This document shows, piece by piece, positions 38,494 through 49,268 of a stretch of 64,000 bases of DNA. Under the pieces are notes generated by a model. It had not been told where the DNA came from. It searched no databases and worked only from the letters and a program-made list of their open reading frames with translations. The stretch comes from Puccinia triticina (Eukaryota > Basidiomycota > Pucciniomycetes > Pucciniales > Pucciniaceae). Location: positions 4,774,001-4,838,000 of the forward strand of contig NC_070571.1 of the NCBI RefSeq assembly GCF_026914185.1, written 5' to 3'. A program made the translations under genes and the position numbers. Numbering within the stretch: the first letter of the stretch is position 1; each line of letters opens with the position of its first letter.

Positions 38494-40648
38494 CACCTGT
38501 CCATTCAGACTTAGCCGCCTGAAGGGAGGTCAGGAGTCGGAGGGGGTTGCGGCGCGCATGCCGCACAGGGCTTGGCTTGCCGCAACCAGGCACAATCACC
38601 TGAGTAGTCTGTTTGAGGCACTCAACTGACCGCTTACAGTTTGAGAGTCCCGAAGACCTGGAAGTGTTCTCCCAAGACTCTTGTGTGTGGGTCGGGGGAG
38701 GTTTATTTTTCCCTAACCTCTGAGCCTCTCTCTCTTCGAGCTACTGAGCGCAGAGTTTCCCTTGAGGGAAGACCATCTTTGAGAAGCTCTTGAGAGAGGA
38801 GAGGACAGCGGTACGGAGCCTCCCGGAGCAGTCATACACCCAAGGGTTTGAGGGCAAAGGCGCTAGACCCCACGCCTGAGCGTGTATGTCTGTCCTTTTC
38901 TTTCTTAAACTATTCTGTACTAGGGTGGGCGGGCGTTCGCGAAAATCCTGGTCCCCAAGGACTGGGGGACAGTTAGGCAAGAAGAGAGGCACTTGCAAAG
39001 TCAAAGCTGAGGAAGCTTCTGAGGCATTTTGGCTGAGAGGAAGAGAGGAGAGAGCCTGGGAAATCATTGTTCCAGTTTGTACTCAGAATTATTTCCAATT
39101 TGTTAATGTTCATGAGGAGTCAGGATGGGCTAGAGGGGGTGTTGCGGGCAGGTTCTGCTTGTGATGCCGCGCTGGCGTCACCGAGTTGCTGCCTTCCTTA
39201 CCCGGGGCTCCGCCGGAGGCTTTGGTGGCGGTGGCAGGGGAGATGTGACGCAGGCAGATGAGAGAAATGGTGCCGTCTTGTGCTGTGGGCACCTTATCCC
39301 ATTGGGACTCTGGTGCCCAGCCTGTTGACGCCTCCGTGACCTTGTGGGTTGGCCGCGTCATTGCCGAGCCATAATGTATGACAAGTTGGTTTCAGTGCCA
39401 TGGTACATAACTTTGGGTTATTGTGGTGCACTCCATGGCGCCTGTACAGCTGGTGTGCCGTTGGGGTGACCACTGTTTCCTGCTCTGCCCTGCAGTGAAG
39501 GAAGACAGAACTTGCCTTGGCAGGACACCACCATAGGCACAGGTACAAGCTCTTCTGTAAAAGACAAAGTGTGTGCCCAAGTCTCACCTTGCCTCTCAAA
39601 TCAGCCTCATCACCAGAATTTTACTCCATTGCTGCTACATATCACCCTTTCTCCGTGCTATCAAGCTCCCTCATTATTGTTCTACTCTGAAGCATCCCAG
39701 TCTCAACCGTGTTCATTTCCACCTTGTTCATTTCCACCTTGCAAAGAACTTGTACCACATTGCAAATTATTCTCACCTTTTCTTTCTTCTCACCTTTTCA
39801 CATACTACCTTTCTTTCTACAATTGGTTTCTACACAAATGCATCTTCTTTGGGTGAGAGTCTTTTCTTTTTCTGCAACGGGGTTTTCTCTTAACTGCACA
39901 GCTACAGGTAACTGATTGATTCATAATCTACTGGATTTTCACAGATTCACAACAAACCTTTTAATTTACTACCTTTCTTTTTAAAACTGGTTCCTATACA
40001 AATATGTCCACAATTTGGTGGCATTCATGCATTACCAGCCCATAGCAGTTCAGCCTGTGGCGAACAACTTGTTGCTGTTTGCTGTGGAATTTATTAGCCA
40101 CAGGCTGAACAGCTCTGCCAACGCACACTATTGTAGGAATTTGTGGACCTGAACACAGGGGGGAACAATGTTCCTAAGCATGGCAAGTGAAAAATGGTCT
40201 GTGATGTAGAAGAGACAGCCAAACCTTCTCTACAATCAGCTTCAGTCAGCTTGCTGATGTTCTCTGGTTGAGGAAACAAATTACTGTCACAGTGTGGCAT
40301 TAGCACGAAATTTTAGTCAACCAGATCACCCAGATCACTGCTACACACTCATTTATAAGACCACTGTGCTCTCAGTCAAATCTCACTTGGCCTCACCTCA
40401 CCGCTCTCATCATTCTCATTGCAATACCTTTACTCCATCAGACTTTCTCTGCACTCTATAGCTTCCTCATTATCATCAGTCTCAGCCTTTCCACTTTGCA
40501 AGGGCATTGTGCCACATTGCCACCCCAGCAATCTCATAAGCCTCATCTCAAGAACTTTAACTTTGCTTCTATCATCTTCTCTCTGTAGTTTTCAGATTCC
40601 TCATTATCATAGTTCTCTGCGTGCCTCAGTCTCAACCTTTCTGCCTTC
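38494..40648. other. unassigned DNA
   Basis: Two pyrimidine-rich blocks, about 39590-39900 and 40380-40640, share phrases (ctccctcattat / cttcctcattatcat; cagtctcaacc in both) and may be a diverged duplication. A gttcagcctgtggc / gccacaggctgaac dyad lies at 40047-40111. No gene supported. Confidence 0.4.
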
Positions 40649-41023
40649 TACATGGAGGGTTTGGATTCGTTTTGGAGCGCACAGCTGTTAGGTCGGCGCA
40701 AGTCGGGTATGTTGTTTGACCGGCAATGAAGCTTGGTCCGTGTAATCGAAAGTCGCGATCCACAGGCCCACCCAGCCAACGAAGATCGCTGGAGAGCTGA
40801 GCGGACACTGCTTGGGATTTAGCCCCGAATGCATTTACGAAAACAGCCGATTGGCGGCCGGCATCCGTCGGTAGCTCTGATCGGGAAGCCCGGATTGGCC
40901 AGCAATGCAGAGCAGAGCCACGGCATTACTGGAGTGCTCCCGCTTGGATACAAGGGCTTGCTCGCTTTGCAAATCAATCGCCCCGATGGGTGCACTCGCT
41001 TGCTTCCTCTCAAACAATTGGGC
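40649..41023. repeat. 376-bp dispersed repeat, copy 2
   Basis: Inverted copy of 37105-37480. A plus-strand frame runs open from the repeat (40829) directly into the alpha-kinase-like sequence (to 41497), so the repeat lies immediately beside or within the 5' part of that pseudogene. Confidence 0.85.
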
Positions 41024-42318
41024 ACCACTAATTCAAAGATTGAAGACCACAGAATGCTCTTGGAACTAGCTCAATCTGGAAAGGGAATCAGGAGTGCAGC
41101 AGTCATCAATTTGTTCTATGAACATCCAAATGAGGACTTTCTGGACACTAAAATTCAAACCCAGGCTCCTACCAACCACAAGAGAAAAGTTGAAGGAAAT
41201 ACACCCAAAACATCCAAATCCACATCACGGGCCCTTGGTGGAAAAATTGCAACAAAAACATTCAGAGGATCAGTTAGTATGGCTTCCCAAGTTGATGCAC
41301 TCAGTCAACCAGTTGGTCAATCTATCACAATGAAGACAGATGGATGGACAACAGCACAAAGAGTAAATTTTTACACAACGGATGAAGAACAACCACCAGA
41401 AGCAGCCCAAAAATCTATTATCATCATGCGCAATATCCATGCTGTCTCCTTTCCTCTTGATATAAAAATTGAAGTCACTGATTTTGGGGGAGGGTAGAAG
41501 CCATTGATTTCATCCTGCTCAAGTTTGCTCATTTGAAAAAGGGAAAGAAGTAATCAATAAATGGGTGGCCAAGCTTTGATATTCTGATCCCAAACCCAAT
41601 CTCTCTAATCATGCAAGTGAGGCAATTGCCTATTGTGGTTTTGGGCTCATCCTTGCTGATTTTAAAGAGCTCATTAGTAATAAACTTGAGGGGCTGATGA
41701 ATCTCAAAGGTAGTCAAATTGAAGTGAGTCTTTTTCCCAATTCACCCACTTATCTTTTTATTCATGTGCTGATCTGATTTTTTCCACTGATGTAGCTTGT
41801 TAGGCATTGTGTGGTTGTGTTGGGTGAAATCAAGAGCCCCAAAGAAATCTACTTCTTTGAAAGTCAACTTCAAGGGTTTTTTTTAAATACTCAAGCAATA
41901 TCAACTTCATTGTCACAGAAAAACATAGGGGATTGGATCTTGATTATCTTTCACTCATGAATGCCTTGACAAATTGGTCATACAACCAATCAAATGGACA
42001 GAGATTGGTTTGTGATCTTCAGGGGTTTGGTCCCATCCTCACAGATCCCCAAATAGTTGATTTGAATGCTGAGTAAGTTTCTTTTACATCCAAAATATTG
42101 ATAAATACATCTGCTGACTCTGTCATAGTGCTTGGGGTGAGGGAAACAGTGTGGGTGCTGGCATTTCTGTTTTTTTGGATGGCCATGTTTGTACTTCAGT
42201 TTGCAACTTTCTCCAACTGGGCAAAGGAGGAATAACTGGATACAGGATGATCAAGTGCTGGGTCAGTTTCATTGACAAAGGCCAACTGCAGCCAGACCCA
42301 ATCTTCCATACTGGCAAT
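41024..42318 (+). pseudogene. alpha-kinase (MHCK/EF2K-type) domain protein, broken
   Basis: Atypical protein kinase family, often expanded in basidiomycetes. The 5' part has basic low-complexity sequence (about 41150-41280), then the N-lobe region (about 41330-41500), then EAIAYCGFGLILADFKELI (about 41630). The C-lobe reads LMNALTNWSYNQSNGQRLVC then DLQGFGPILTDPQIVDLNA (about 41955-42070). An in-phase intron (GTAAGT, TAG) leads to DAWGEGNSVGAGISVFLDGH, the DPQ and GN motifs of the domain. A frame change near 41490, an in-frame TGA after WVAKL (about 41576) and further breaks near 41880 indicate decay. Alternative splicing could rescue some breaks but not the TGA. Confidence 0.68.
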
Positions 42319-42504
42319 AGTGCCAACACTAGGATTCTAAGCTAGATCCTTCAGCGCATCTGACTGATCCGACAAGGACCTCTGGTCTAGAACTGGCGAG
42401 CTTGCCCTATTTGGTTGCTTGTGAATTCCGGCCTCCTCCGGTTCTATGGACACTGGAGGCCTTGTTTCTATCCACTGCCATCCTCCTTTCATGAAAATTG
42501 TCTG

Positions 42505-42858
42505 GGAAATTTGGTCTTGGGGGCGGTCTGTGCGGTGGAGAGATGCAGGCCGTACACCAAGCAGTCGACTGGATTATCCGTACATAATATCTGGTCCGAT
42601 CGTACATGTGTGACCATTTGGACCGGGGTCCTTGGGGGATGGGCCCGGCCATGGCGATAGAAGCCCAAGATGATATGCAGGCGCATACTATGTAAGTATG
42701 TGATATGAATCTCAATTTGGAGGTTGGTATTTGATACAGATGCCACATCGGGTTTTGCAATTTGTATCTTCGGATACAATTTTCGAAACCCGATGTCCAA
42801 AACAAAAGGCAAAGGCAAAAACTGGTGGCGCGATTTGTGGCCGCCCAGGGCTTCCGTA
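42505..42858. repeat. second dispersed repeat, copy 2
   Basis: Inverted copy of 38068-38493, ending cagggcttccgta 13 bases before the Harbinger-like element. Confidence 0.8.
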
Positions 42859-42871
42859 CAGAACAGACTGA

Positions 42872-44175
42872 GGGCCCAATTATAAACAGTTATTAGAATT
42901 TTATTCAAAAAAAATCCAAATTCATTCAAAACTTTTTTTGTCTGGATTTTTCTTATGTACAGATTCAAAAATAGCCCAAATGACCTTGAGGAGGTCATTT
43001 GGGATCAAAAATTTTCAAATTTTTGTTATTGAAGCAATTTACAGGCATACAGTACATGTATGCAACACTGTACCACACTAATCCAACGGTAGAACTTAGT
43101 TGTACCGTTGGTAATGCCGTGTATTACAGATCTCTGCCTCGGGTGCACAGGAGATCTCTGATCTGGTTCTGTCGAGTCCACATCAAGGCGATGTGTTCAC
43201 CGGGCGCCCGAGTATCATCCGCAACGTTCCCCAGATTGCAAGGGATCCTCTGGCCATACAACTGTTTGAGTGTCAATCAATCGTACCAGTCCTGGAGGTA
43301 AAGGGCCCCTCGGCGATTGAGAAGGTTGTGTACGTTCAATGGCTGCTCCCAAGCATTGTCTGCCGCTCGATCCCCAGAGCCCCCCCCCCCCTTTTCCCAA
43401 CTCCAAAGGGCATTCCCCCCCTGGCATTGGCCAGGGGCCTGTTGTTCCCCAGTTCCGTCCCGTCGTCCAGCTTGCCTGTCGGTTATACGGATTATGGCCA
43501 ACCGTTGGGCCGGCCCTTTGCAGCCGCGCAGCCGACAAGGCTTGTCGACACGGGTACCACCCTGTCGCGCGATTTCGCCGCCCCTCAAATCGCCACTTAT
43601 GCGACCCCCAACGGGTTGACCATGGGACAGGGGCATCCCATGGCCGAACCGGAGTGGCGACCCAAGGCCGCCCTTTTGGAGTGCGGCGACCTCGGGGCGA
43701 CCCACTTGGGAGGCCCCTGGGACCTCCCTGACGGTCCCGAGGTTGTCTTTGGGGGCGCCTGTGGGGCGGTGTTCCTAGGGTAGACCCAGGGTCGCCGCCT
43801 GATGGCTGGGTCACGGGGGCGCCCCACTGATGGTTTCTGGGGCGACTCAACCGCCCCGCGGTGTACACACAAAAGTGTTTGACCGCGCGCGTATCGGCCG
43901 TGCAGCCTCAGCCCTCAGGAGGATACGGAAGCGGTTCTTCAACTGCCCAAATGTACGCTCCACGGGCGGGGGGGGGGGGGCGGAACAGGCGGTGTTGGCC
44001 AGGAATTTGGAATTCCTGTTGTGTGGCCCGCAGGTTTATAATTGTACATAATTATTGAGGCTTTTTTGAAACATATTTGGGCCTGTATTTGCCACAGAAA
44101 GTTAAGAGATTTTGATTTGAATCAAGTTTGGAATATATTACAATAAAACTTTGATAACTGTTTATAATTGGGCCC
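42872..44175. mobile_element. Harbinger-like non-autonomous DNA element
   Basis: Ends GGGCCCAATTATAAACAGTT (42872) and its exact complement ending at 44175, matching for at least 23 bases. TGA is duplicated on both sides (42869-42871 and 44176-44178). A 3-bp duplication and GGGCCC-type termini fit PIF/Harbinger, whose usual target is TWA. The outer 150 bases are AT-rich, whereas the interior (about 43130-44030) is very GC-rich with open frames in several phases, no transposase motif, and C or G homopolymers at 43380 and 43968. It may have captured host DNA. Confidence 0.78.
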
Positions 44176-44329
44176 TGAAAGGAGGGGCTGGATTGTTTCA
44201 AGAAGTGTTTCATCACACAAATCTCTACCACCGGTGTATCCCAAGACCAAAAATGGCCTCACAAACCTACTATGTACCACAGCAAGTCCCATTCATCTAT
44301 TTAAGTGGTCCTCACGATTGCTACTCATC

Positions 44330-44821
44330 ATGGTCTCCACTCTCCTGATTCTCCTGGTCAGTTTCTTCATCTCACCTGTGCCTCGCAGCTGGTCAGCTAT
44401 GAACTAACAGACACGCCTTCTCCAACAGCTTATCGGACAACATGCTGCTGTGAACGCGGTACCGGGAGAAAAGATCGGTTTGCCAGAAGGACAGGAATCC
44501 GGTCTGGCTGAATATCGAGTGGTAATCAACGCAGGATCACACGAAAGAACAGATTTGTATCCCCCGCCGTATACTTTGGTGAGCCATGCCAATGGATTCG
44601 AGAGCCCTTTCGAGCCATACGTAGGCTGAATGTTCTCCAAACGATCTGCTTGCACGTGTAGCCAGATTATTATACAAAAGATGGCGTCCTGGACATGGGC
44701 AATCATCGAACCAATCACGGTTTCCCGCTTCAAGACCATCCAGGAGGACCCGCCGAACATTGCACTATCACGCCCAGTACCAGAACAACTGTTCAAAGGG
44801 GATCAACATGCTTACATATAG
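44330..44821 (+). CDS. small secreted protein, 110 residues
   Basis: Not recognised; a candidate secreted protein of the kind abundant in rusts. Exons: 44330-44356, 44429-44578 and 44666-44821. Intron 1 has the GTCAGT donor also used in lpd1, a CTAAC branch site and a CAG acceptor. Intron 2 has GTGAGC and CAG. All phases are 0. Spliced, the N-terminus is MVSTLLILLLIGQHAAVNA, a classic signal peptide with an Ala-x-Ala cleavage site. The rest is a small hydrophilic domain with Trp in ASWTWAIIEPI and no Cys. A competing reading of exon 3 ends in a hydrophobic helix and Arg-Ser-Trp-Phe-Glu at 44910; it would need a different acceptor phase and is less consistent. Confidence 0.6.
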
Positions 44822-45162
44822 CTTGTTGTCTTGCCCCCTTGGTCTTCGCTGTCTTTGTAGTTGGTGTTATTTTACTCATTTGGGTCTTGAAACGCAGCTG
44901 GTTTGAATAAACCCGAAGCAATTCACTGATCTGCTTGGACAAGGCTGTCCGAGCAGACTTTGCCGGAGGAGTTCCGCATTCTGCTCGGCCCCAGCTGCAG
45001 AACTCGCCGGAAAAGCTGGGTCCGACATGCTTGGACGAAGTTGTCCGAGCAGATGGTTCATGCAGTTTCCTAGCCTGTAACATACTCCCCTCGTTTCAGG
45101 GGCCGGGGGAGCACCAGGCGCGTCTCGCGTCGAAGCAAGCCTCAGAAAGAGGGGCTTGCAAC
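44822..45162. other. 3' flank of the small secreted protein gene
   Basis: Contains CTGCTCGG/CCGAGCAG dyads at 44930-45060 and a palindromic stretch (gcaagcctcagaaagagggg, 45134-45153) that resembles the sequence near 50525. No gene supported. Confidence 0.35.
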
Positions 45163-45345
45163 CAACAGTGGGTCAGCTACGCTACCATAGCTGTTAGCGC
45201 AGCGCAAATGCGCTATTTTTAAGCGTAGTGTTAGCGCAATCGCGCGCATCTGCGCTAACGCTACGCGCACAGGTTGCAAAGCTATTTTAGCTTTTAGCGT
45301 AGCGTTAGCGCAGATTCACGCAATGGCACTAACGCTAAGCATGCA

Positions 45346-45674
45346 TGTGAAGACCCCCGCGACATTGGGTCTTCACACAAGGGGTTACGGGATCACCTAA
45401 CCCTAAACCCCCTGCGAGACTCATACATAGACTCGACCCCGCTCTCCCCTAGTCGAGTAGAGATCTGATCTCTCTCGACTAGGTGAGCACCTTTCCTTCT
45501 TCTCTTTGTTTTCCGTCTGTTTTGTCTGTGTATCTAGCCAGAGAGATCTGATCTCTCTCGACTAGACTTTGAAATACTAGTTACACCGTTTGGAACTAGA
45601 ACTCAAACGGCTTTTGCCTCGTCATCTGCGCCCGTTCTTTGTCGTCTTCAGTGAGGGTTCACAGAACCCTTACA
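45346..45674 (+). repeat. 5' LTR of the gag-only element
   Basis: 329 bp, TG...CA. Contains the palindromic AGAGATCTGATCTCTCTCGA twice (45470 and 45540 regions). The gag frame is open from inside this LTR (45639), but the likely initiator is downstream. Confidence 0.92.
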
Positions 45675-45896
45675 CTTTTTTTTTCTCGTTCCAAACAACC
45701 AGGATCATTCGGATCCCCCTTCAGTATCGTTACTCGCCGGTCAAATCGTGACCTCTTGTTCTCGCACCTGGTCAATCGTGACCTCTCGTTCTCGCACCCG
45801 GTCAACTGCGACCATCGTATCGTGGGCGCTCGGCTCCCAACTCATCAATCTTCCCTCAGATCGTTCCCTCTTCTATTGCAACGGCCGGACAGGCCC

Positions 45897-47723
45897 ATGA
45901 CAACCCGAAACACAAACACCGAGCCCCTCCTGCCCATTACGGACCCCGAGGAAATCCTCCGAGCAGCTCGCCGCCGAGCTCGCCTTGACGCTGCGTTAAC
46001 TACGACGAACCCTATTTCGGTCCCTCTCCCCTGCTCACCACCGCAGACTCACGCCGCCATGCAACACCAGCCGCCAGGAGGCTCAAACTCACAGCCCCCA
46101 CCCAACCCCCCAGACTCAACGGACCAGGGGTTAGAAGGCGAGATGAGCATCACTGAAGCCTTTAAGGCCCTTTTGACGATTCAGAAGAATACCGCTGTAC
46201 AGTTTCAAGCGGCCCAATTCCAGGCCAAGCAAGCGCAGGCCCGAGCAGAGGAGCAACGCCGTCTTGATGCCAAACGGCTCGCCGCTGTCGAGGAGCAGCG
46301 AAGACTGGACAACGAGAGGCTCATGGAGCAACGCCGCATCAATGCCGAACGGATTGCTTCCATCGATGAACAACGTCGACTCGACAACAACAGGTTCGAC
46401 GAGCAACGCCGCATTGATGCTGAGAAACTCTCACTCCTGGAAGAAATCGCCAAGAACAGCGTCAATAGACCGGAACAATCCCAAATCTCTGCCACACAGG
46501 CAGACGGGCGCATCAACCTCACTTGCTTTCGAACCTCAGACGGCCCCCAATTCAAAGGTCCTTTCCAAGCGGTCAAGCCATTCCTCACCTGGATGCGAGG
46601 AGTAAAAATTTTCTTCTCCACCCGCAACGTCTCCCATTCAGACGATAAACGCTTGATCCTTGGCGCACTGATCTCCGAGACTAATCTTCTATCCTACTAC
46701 GCCAATGTATCGGCTTCGTATGAGGGCAAGACCTGGGACAAATTCAGGAGCTGCTTATTCAAGTTCTGCCTGCCCAAGGACTGGCGCACAGAGCTCCGCC
46801 AAACCATTCAACACCTCGAGATGTCGAACTCCGAATCCTTCATGGAATTCAGCGGACGCGCCCGCACTCTGCAAAGTTTAGTCAACTTTGAAAAAGACTC
46901 CATCTCCGATTTTGACCTCGCCGAATTCGTTATGTTTGGATTGCCAAACACTCTTAAATCTAAGGTCAAGGACTTTCAACTCCTTGCAGCCCAGAATTTC
47001 AGTTATACCGAATTTGAAAGCCGCACAAATGGGTTTTATGCCACCCTTCCACGCCCTCGACCTTCCACCGGCCGAGGACCGACCACATTGGCCACCAACA
47101 CATCGAACCAACTGGACCCCAAAGCCTATCTCTGGAGACTTTTCTCGTACCTCGACTCGGTTGGCAAATGCCATTTCTGCAAGAAACACTGTGGAAACTT
47201 AGCCGGCGCATGCCCGGGGCCCCAAGAACGACGCATCTTCATTCCACCCTCCTTTGTGGTCCCACCGAAACCGGCGAACTACGTCGCCCCCCGAGCCTGG
47301 AAGAACGCCCAAGGACCATCGACTTCATCCGCTGGCAAAGCAACGGGACAACCAGCAGGAGTGGCCGCAGCGAGTGTAGAGGCCCCAGCTCTTGATGAAG
47401 CTGGCATATCCGCCGTCGCCATGATTGAAGGACACATGGAAGCCGAAGCACTTAACTATGGGGACGATCCGCTAAGCTTCATTGAACGCGACAGAGAAGA
47501 TTCGGAACCCTCGGACACCGAAGATACCCCGGTAACCGCCGAGACTCTTTCACTGGCCGACGCCTCGCAATCGGGATATCATGAGGGACTCCTTGAGTTC
47601 TTAGACAACCCCACCACAGCGGAGGTAGATGACAAGTACGTCTCAGCCCGCCACACACTCTCCCCCCCCGCGCCATCCATTTCTTTCATGCAGGGAGACG
47701 CTTACGCGCCCCTGCCCCTGTAG
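45897..47723 (+). CDS. gag: Gag polyprotein of the gag-only LTR element
   Basis: Capsid/nucleocapsid protein of a Ty3/gypsy-type element, forming virus-like particles in the cytoplasm (family inference). The 608-codon frame is uninterrupted. Start chosen at ATG 45897 (MTTRNTNTEPLLPITDPEE), although the frame is open upstream to 45639. Residues about 75-190 form a coiled coil of tandem EEQRRLDxxRL-type repeats. The central retrotransposon gag domain (about 205-385) includes AVKPFLTWMRGVKIFF. A divergent zinc knuckle reads CHFCKKHCGNLAGACPGP (about 422-439). The tail is acidic. Since the LTRs have diverged by 3-4% yet the frame is intact, it either inserted recently or was kept open by selection. 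Confidence 0.88.
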   Translation: MTTRNTNTEPLLPITDPEEILRAARRRARLDAALTTTNPISVPLPCSPPQTHAAMQHQPPGGSNSQPPPNPPDSTDQGLEGEMSITEAFKALLTIQKNTAVQFQAAQFQAKQAQARAEEQRRLDAKRLAAVEEQRRLDNERLMEQRRINAERIASIDEQRRLDNNRFDEQRRIDAEKLSLLEEIAKNSVNRPEQSQISATQADGRINLTCFRTSDGPQFKGPFQAVKPFLTWMRGVKIFFSTRNVSHSDDKRLILGALISETNLLSYYANVSASYEGKTWDKFRSCLFKFCLPKDWRTELRQTIQHLEMSNSESFMEFSGRARTLQSLVNFEKDSISDFDLAEFVMFGLPNTLKSKVKDFQLLAAQNFSYTEFESRTNGFYATLPRPRPSTGRGPTTLATNTSNQLDPKAYLWRLFSYLDSVGKCHFCKKHCGNLAGACPGPQERRIFIPPSFVVPPKPANYVAPRAWKNAQGPSTSSAGKATGQPAGVAAASVEAPALDEAGISAVAMIEGHMEAEALNYGDDPLSFIERDREDSEPSDTEDTPVTAETLSLADASQSGYHEGLLEFLDNPTTAEVDDKYVSARHTLSPPAPSISFMQGDAYAPLPL

Positions 47724-47907
47724 TGTGTAAACCACGACCCCCCTATCAACGACCACCATTGCCAACCCGGTACCAGCAATCCCACTTGGGATCCTCAATA
47801 TTCATTCCCTTACACTCCTCTATTCCTACATACCTAGTCTGTTTTAACTCCCCAACCCCAACTCAGCCGACCCCTGTTCCACAAGCCTTCAAACAACCTA
47901 ACACCGG

Positions 47908-48749
47908 TGTACGACTCAAAAGTGGTTGTAAAACCCTTTTGCTGAATGGAGAAGGGGATGATGGAGGTGCAAACTCTGCCCTTCTATACTATCAGATAAC
48001 AAGACCCACCAAGCTAAGCTTGGCAAGTTTTAATCAAGTGATAGGTCTGGTCTAGTTCCAGATGAAGTTGTTTGATGACAGGTATGTGAGATTTGAGAGT
48101 GAGTTCAGTAGTTATTTGCAAATATAAGGGTTGTAGTGATGGGTGAAGGTGATGGTAAGTGTGAAGGGTGGTATGTAAATAACTGGGGAATACTGAGCTG
48201 AGGGAAAAACAACTGGGGGGGAGAGAGCTCCTTATATAGACAAATGTGAGGGATTTTAGCTACAAGGGGGACCCTGGATGAGGGATTTTAGCTGGTGGGC
48301 TGCGTACAAGTGGTGTCAGAAGATACTAAATACAGGCAAAAAGTGGGGTGAGAAATGAAAGATGATGTCATACTAATGCAAGGAGTGCATAAACGAAGCG
48401 GGGAAATGTCAAATACAGAAGAAATGGGGTTGGTCCCCTGCATAAGCAGTGGAGATAAGAGGGATAGAAAAGATTATGTGTTTGTCTGGGTCTGAGTATG
48501 TGTATACCTGGGAAAGGTGACTTGAGGGTTGTGACAGGTTGATGACTGGGGCTGGCCGTGTCCATGAGGGTCCAAGAGGGTGTAACTTCCAATCCAGCGG
48601 GGTTCCAGTGATGCTTCCAGTGGTGAATAAGGGTAAAATTGGCCGTAGAATCCATTTCTGAGGTCCATTTGGTAGTATCTTGAGGCGTATTGTGAGTAAA
48701 TATGTAGTATAGAAAAAACTTTTGATTTTTCACTTTTCCGTCTACCACA
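47908..48749 (-). mobile_element. solo LTR, CCGG-target family, copy a
   Basis: 842 bp, inserted after gag. Reads TGTGGTAGACGG to GTCGTACA on the minus strand, flanked by CCGG (47904-47907 and 48750-48753). A minus-strand TATA box (tctatataagg, about 48230-48240) is preceded by two AGCTAAAATCCCTCA repeats. Related to the insertions at 56752-57823 and 59654-60972. Confidence 0.78.
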
Positions 48750-48927
48750 CCGGCAAAGCTGACGGAGGCGTAGGCATCCATGAAAAACCAGCTCCTCAAC
48801 GATCAGCGGCCTCAACTTCCTATAAATACACACTTCACTCGACACACCCCCTCCGGCACCCCCCTGTTCCTTATCCTCAACCGCCCCACTCGCACTCAAC
48901 CTCAGCCGACCGCTCCCTCCTTTTTAT

Positions 48928-48939
48928 AGGGGGGGAGAT
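48928..48939 (+). promoter_or_regulatory. polypurine tract of the gag-only element
   Basis: AGGGGGGGAGAT directly abuts the right LTR; this is the expected plus-strand DNA primer site for reverse transcription. Confidence 0.8.
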
Positions 48940-49268
48940 TGTGAAGACCCCCGCAACATTGGGTCTTCACACGAGGGGTTACGGGATCACCTAACCCTAA
49001 CCCCCCTGCAAGACTCATACATAGACTTGACCCCGCTCTCCCCTAGTCGAGTAGAGATCTGATCTCTCTTGACTAGGTGAGCACCTTTCCTTCTTCTCTT
49101 TGTTTTCCGTCTGTTTTGTCTGTGTATCTAGCCAGAGAGATCTGATCTCTCTTGACTAGACTTTGAAATACTAGTTACACCGTTTGGAACTAGAACTCAA
49201 ACGACTCTCGCCTCGTCATCTGCGCCCGTTCTTCGTCGTCTTCAGTGAGGGTTCACAGACCCCTTACA
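48940..49268 (+). repeat. 3' LTR of the gag-only element
   Basis: 329 bp, same length as the 5' LTR; about 12 substitutions separate them. Confidence 0.92.

Larger units (their letters stand above)
45346..49268 (+). mobile_element. gag-only LTR retrotransposon (TR-GAG-like)
   Basis: Two LTRs of 329 bp each (45346-45674 and 48940-49268) begin TGTGAAGACC and end CTTACA. A 5-bp ATGCA duplication flanks the element (45341-45345 and 49269-49273). A polypurine tract precedes the right LTR. The only coding region is an intact gag. Removing the solo LTR at 47908-48749, the internal region is about 2.4 kb, too short for pol, and no protease, RT or integrase motif was found. It must have moved with enzymes supplied in trans. 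LTRs differ at about 12 of 329 sites, mostly C/T and G/A. Confidence 0.9.

Noticed and set aside
43193..43868. Several 100-217 codon frames in the GC-rich interior of the Harbinger-like element
   Set aside because: Open in many phases because of high GC; no recognised domain or splice logic. Kept as a cargo hypothesis, not a gene.
46205..46627. Minus-strand frames opposite gag
   Set aside because: Shadow of the coiled-coil repeats of the Gag protein.
48368..48899. Minus-strand frames of about 140 codons
   Set aside because: They lie within solo LTR copy a, and similar text recurs in copy b, so they are LTR sequence.
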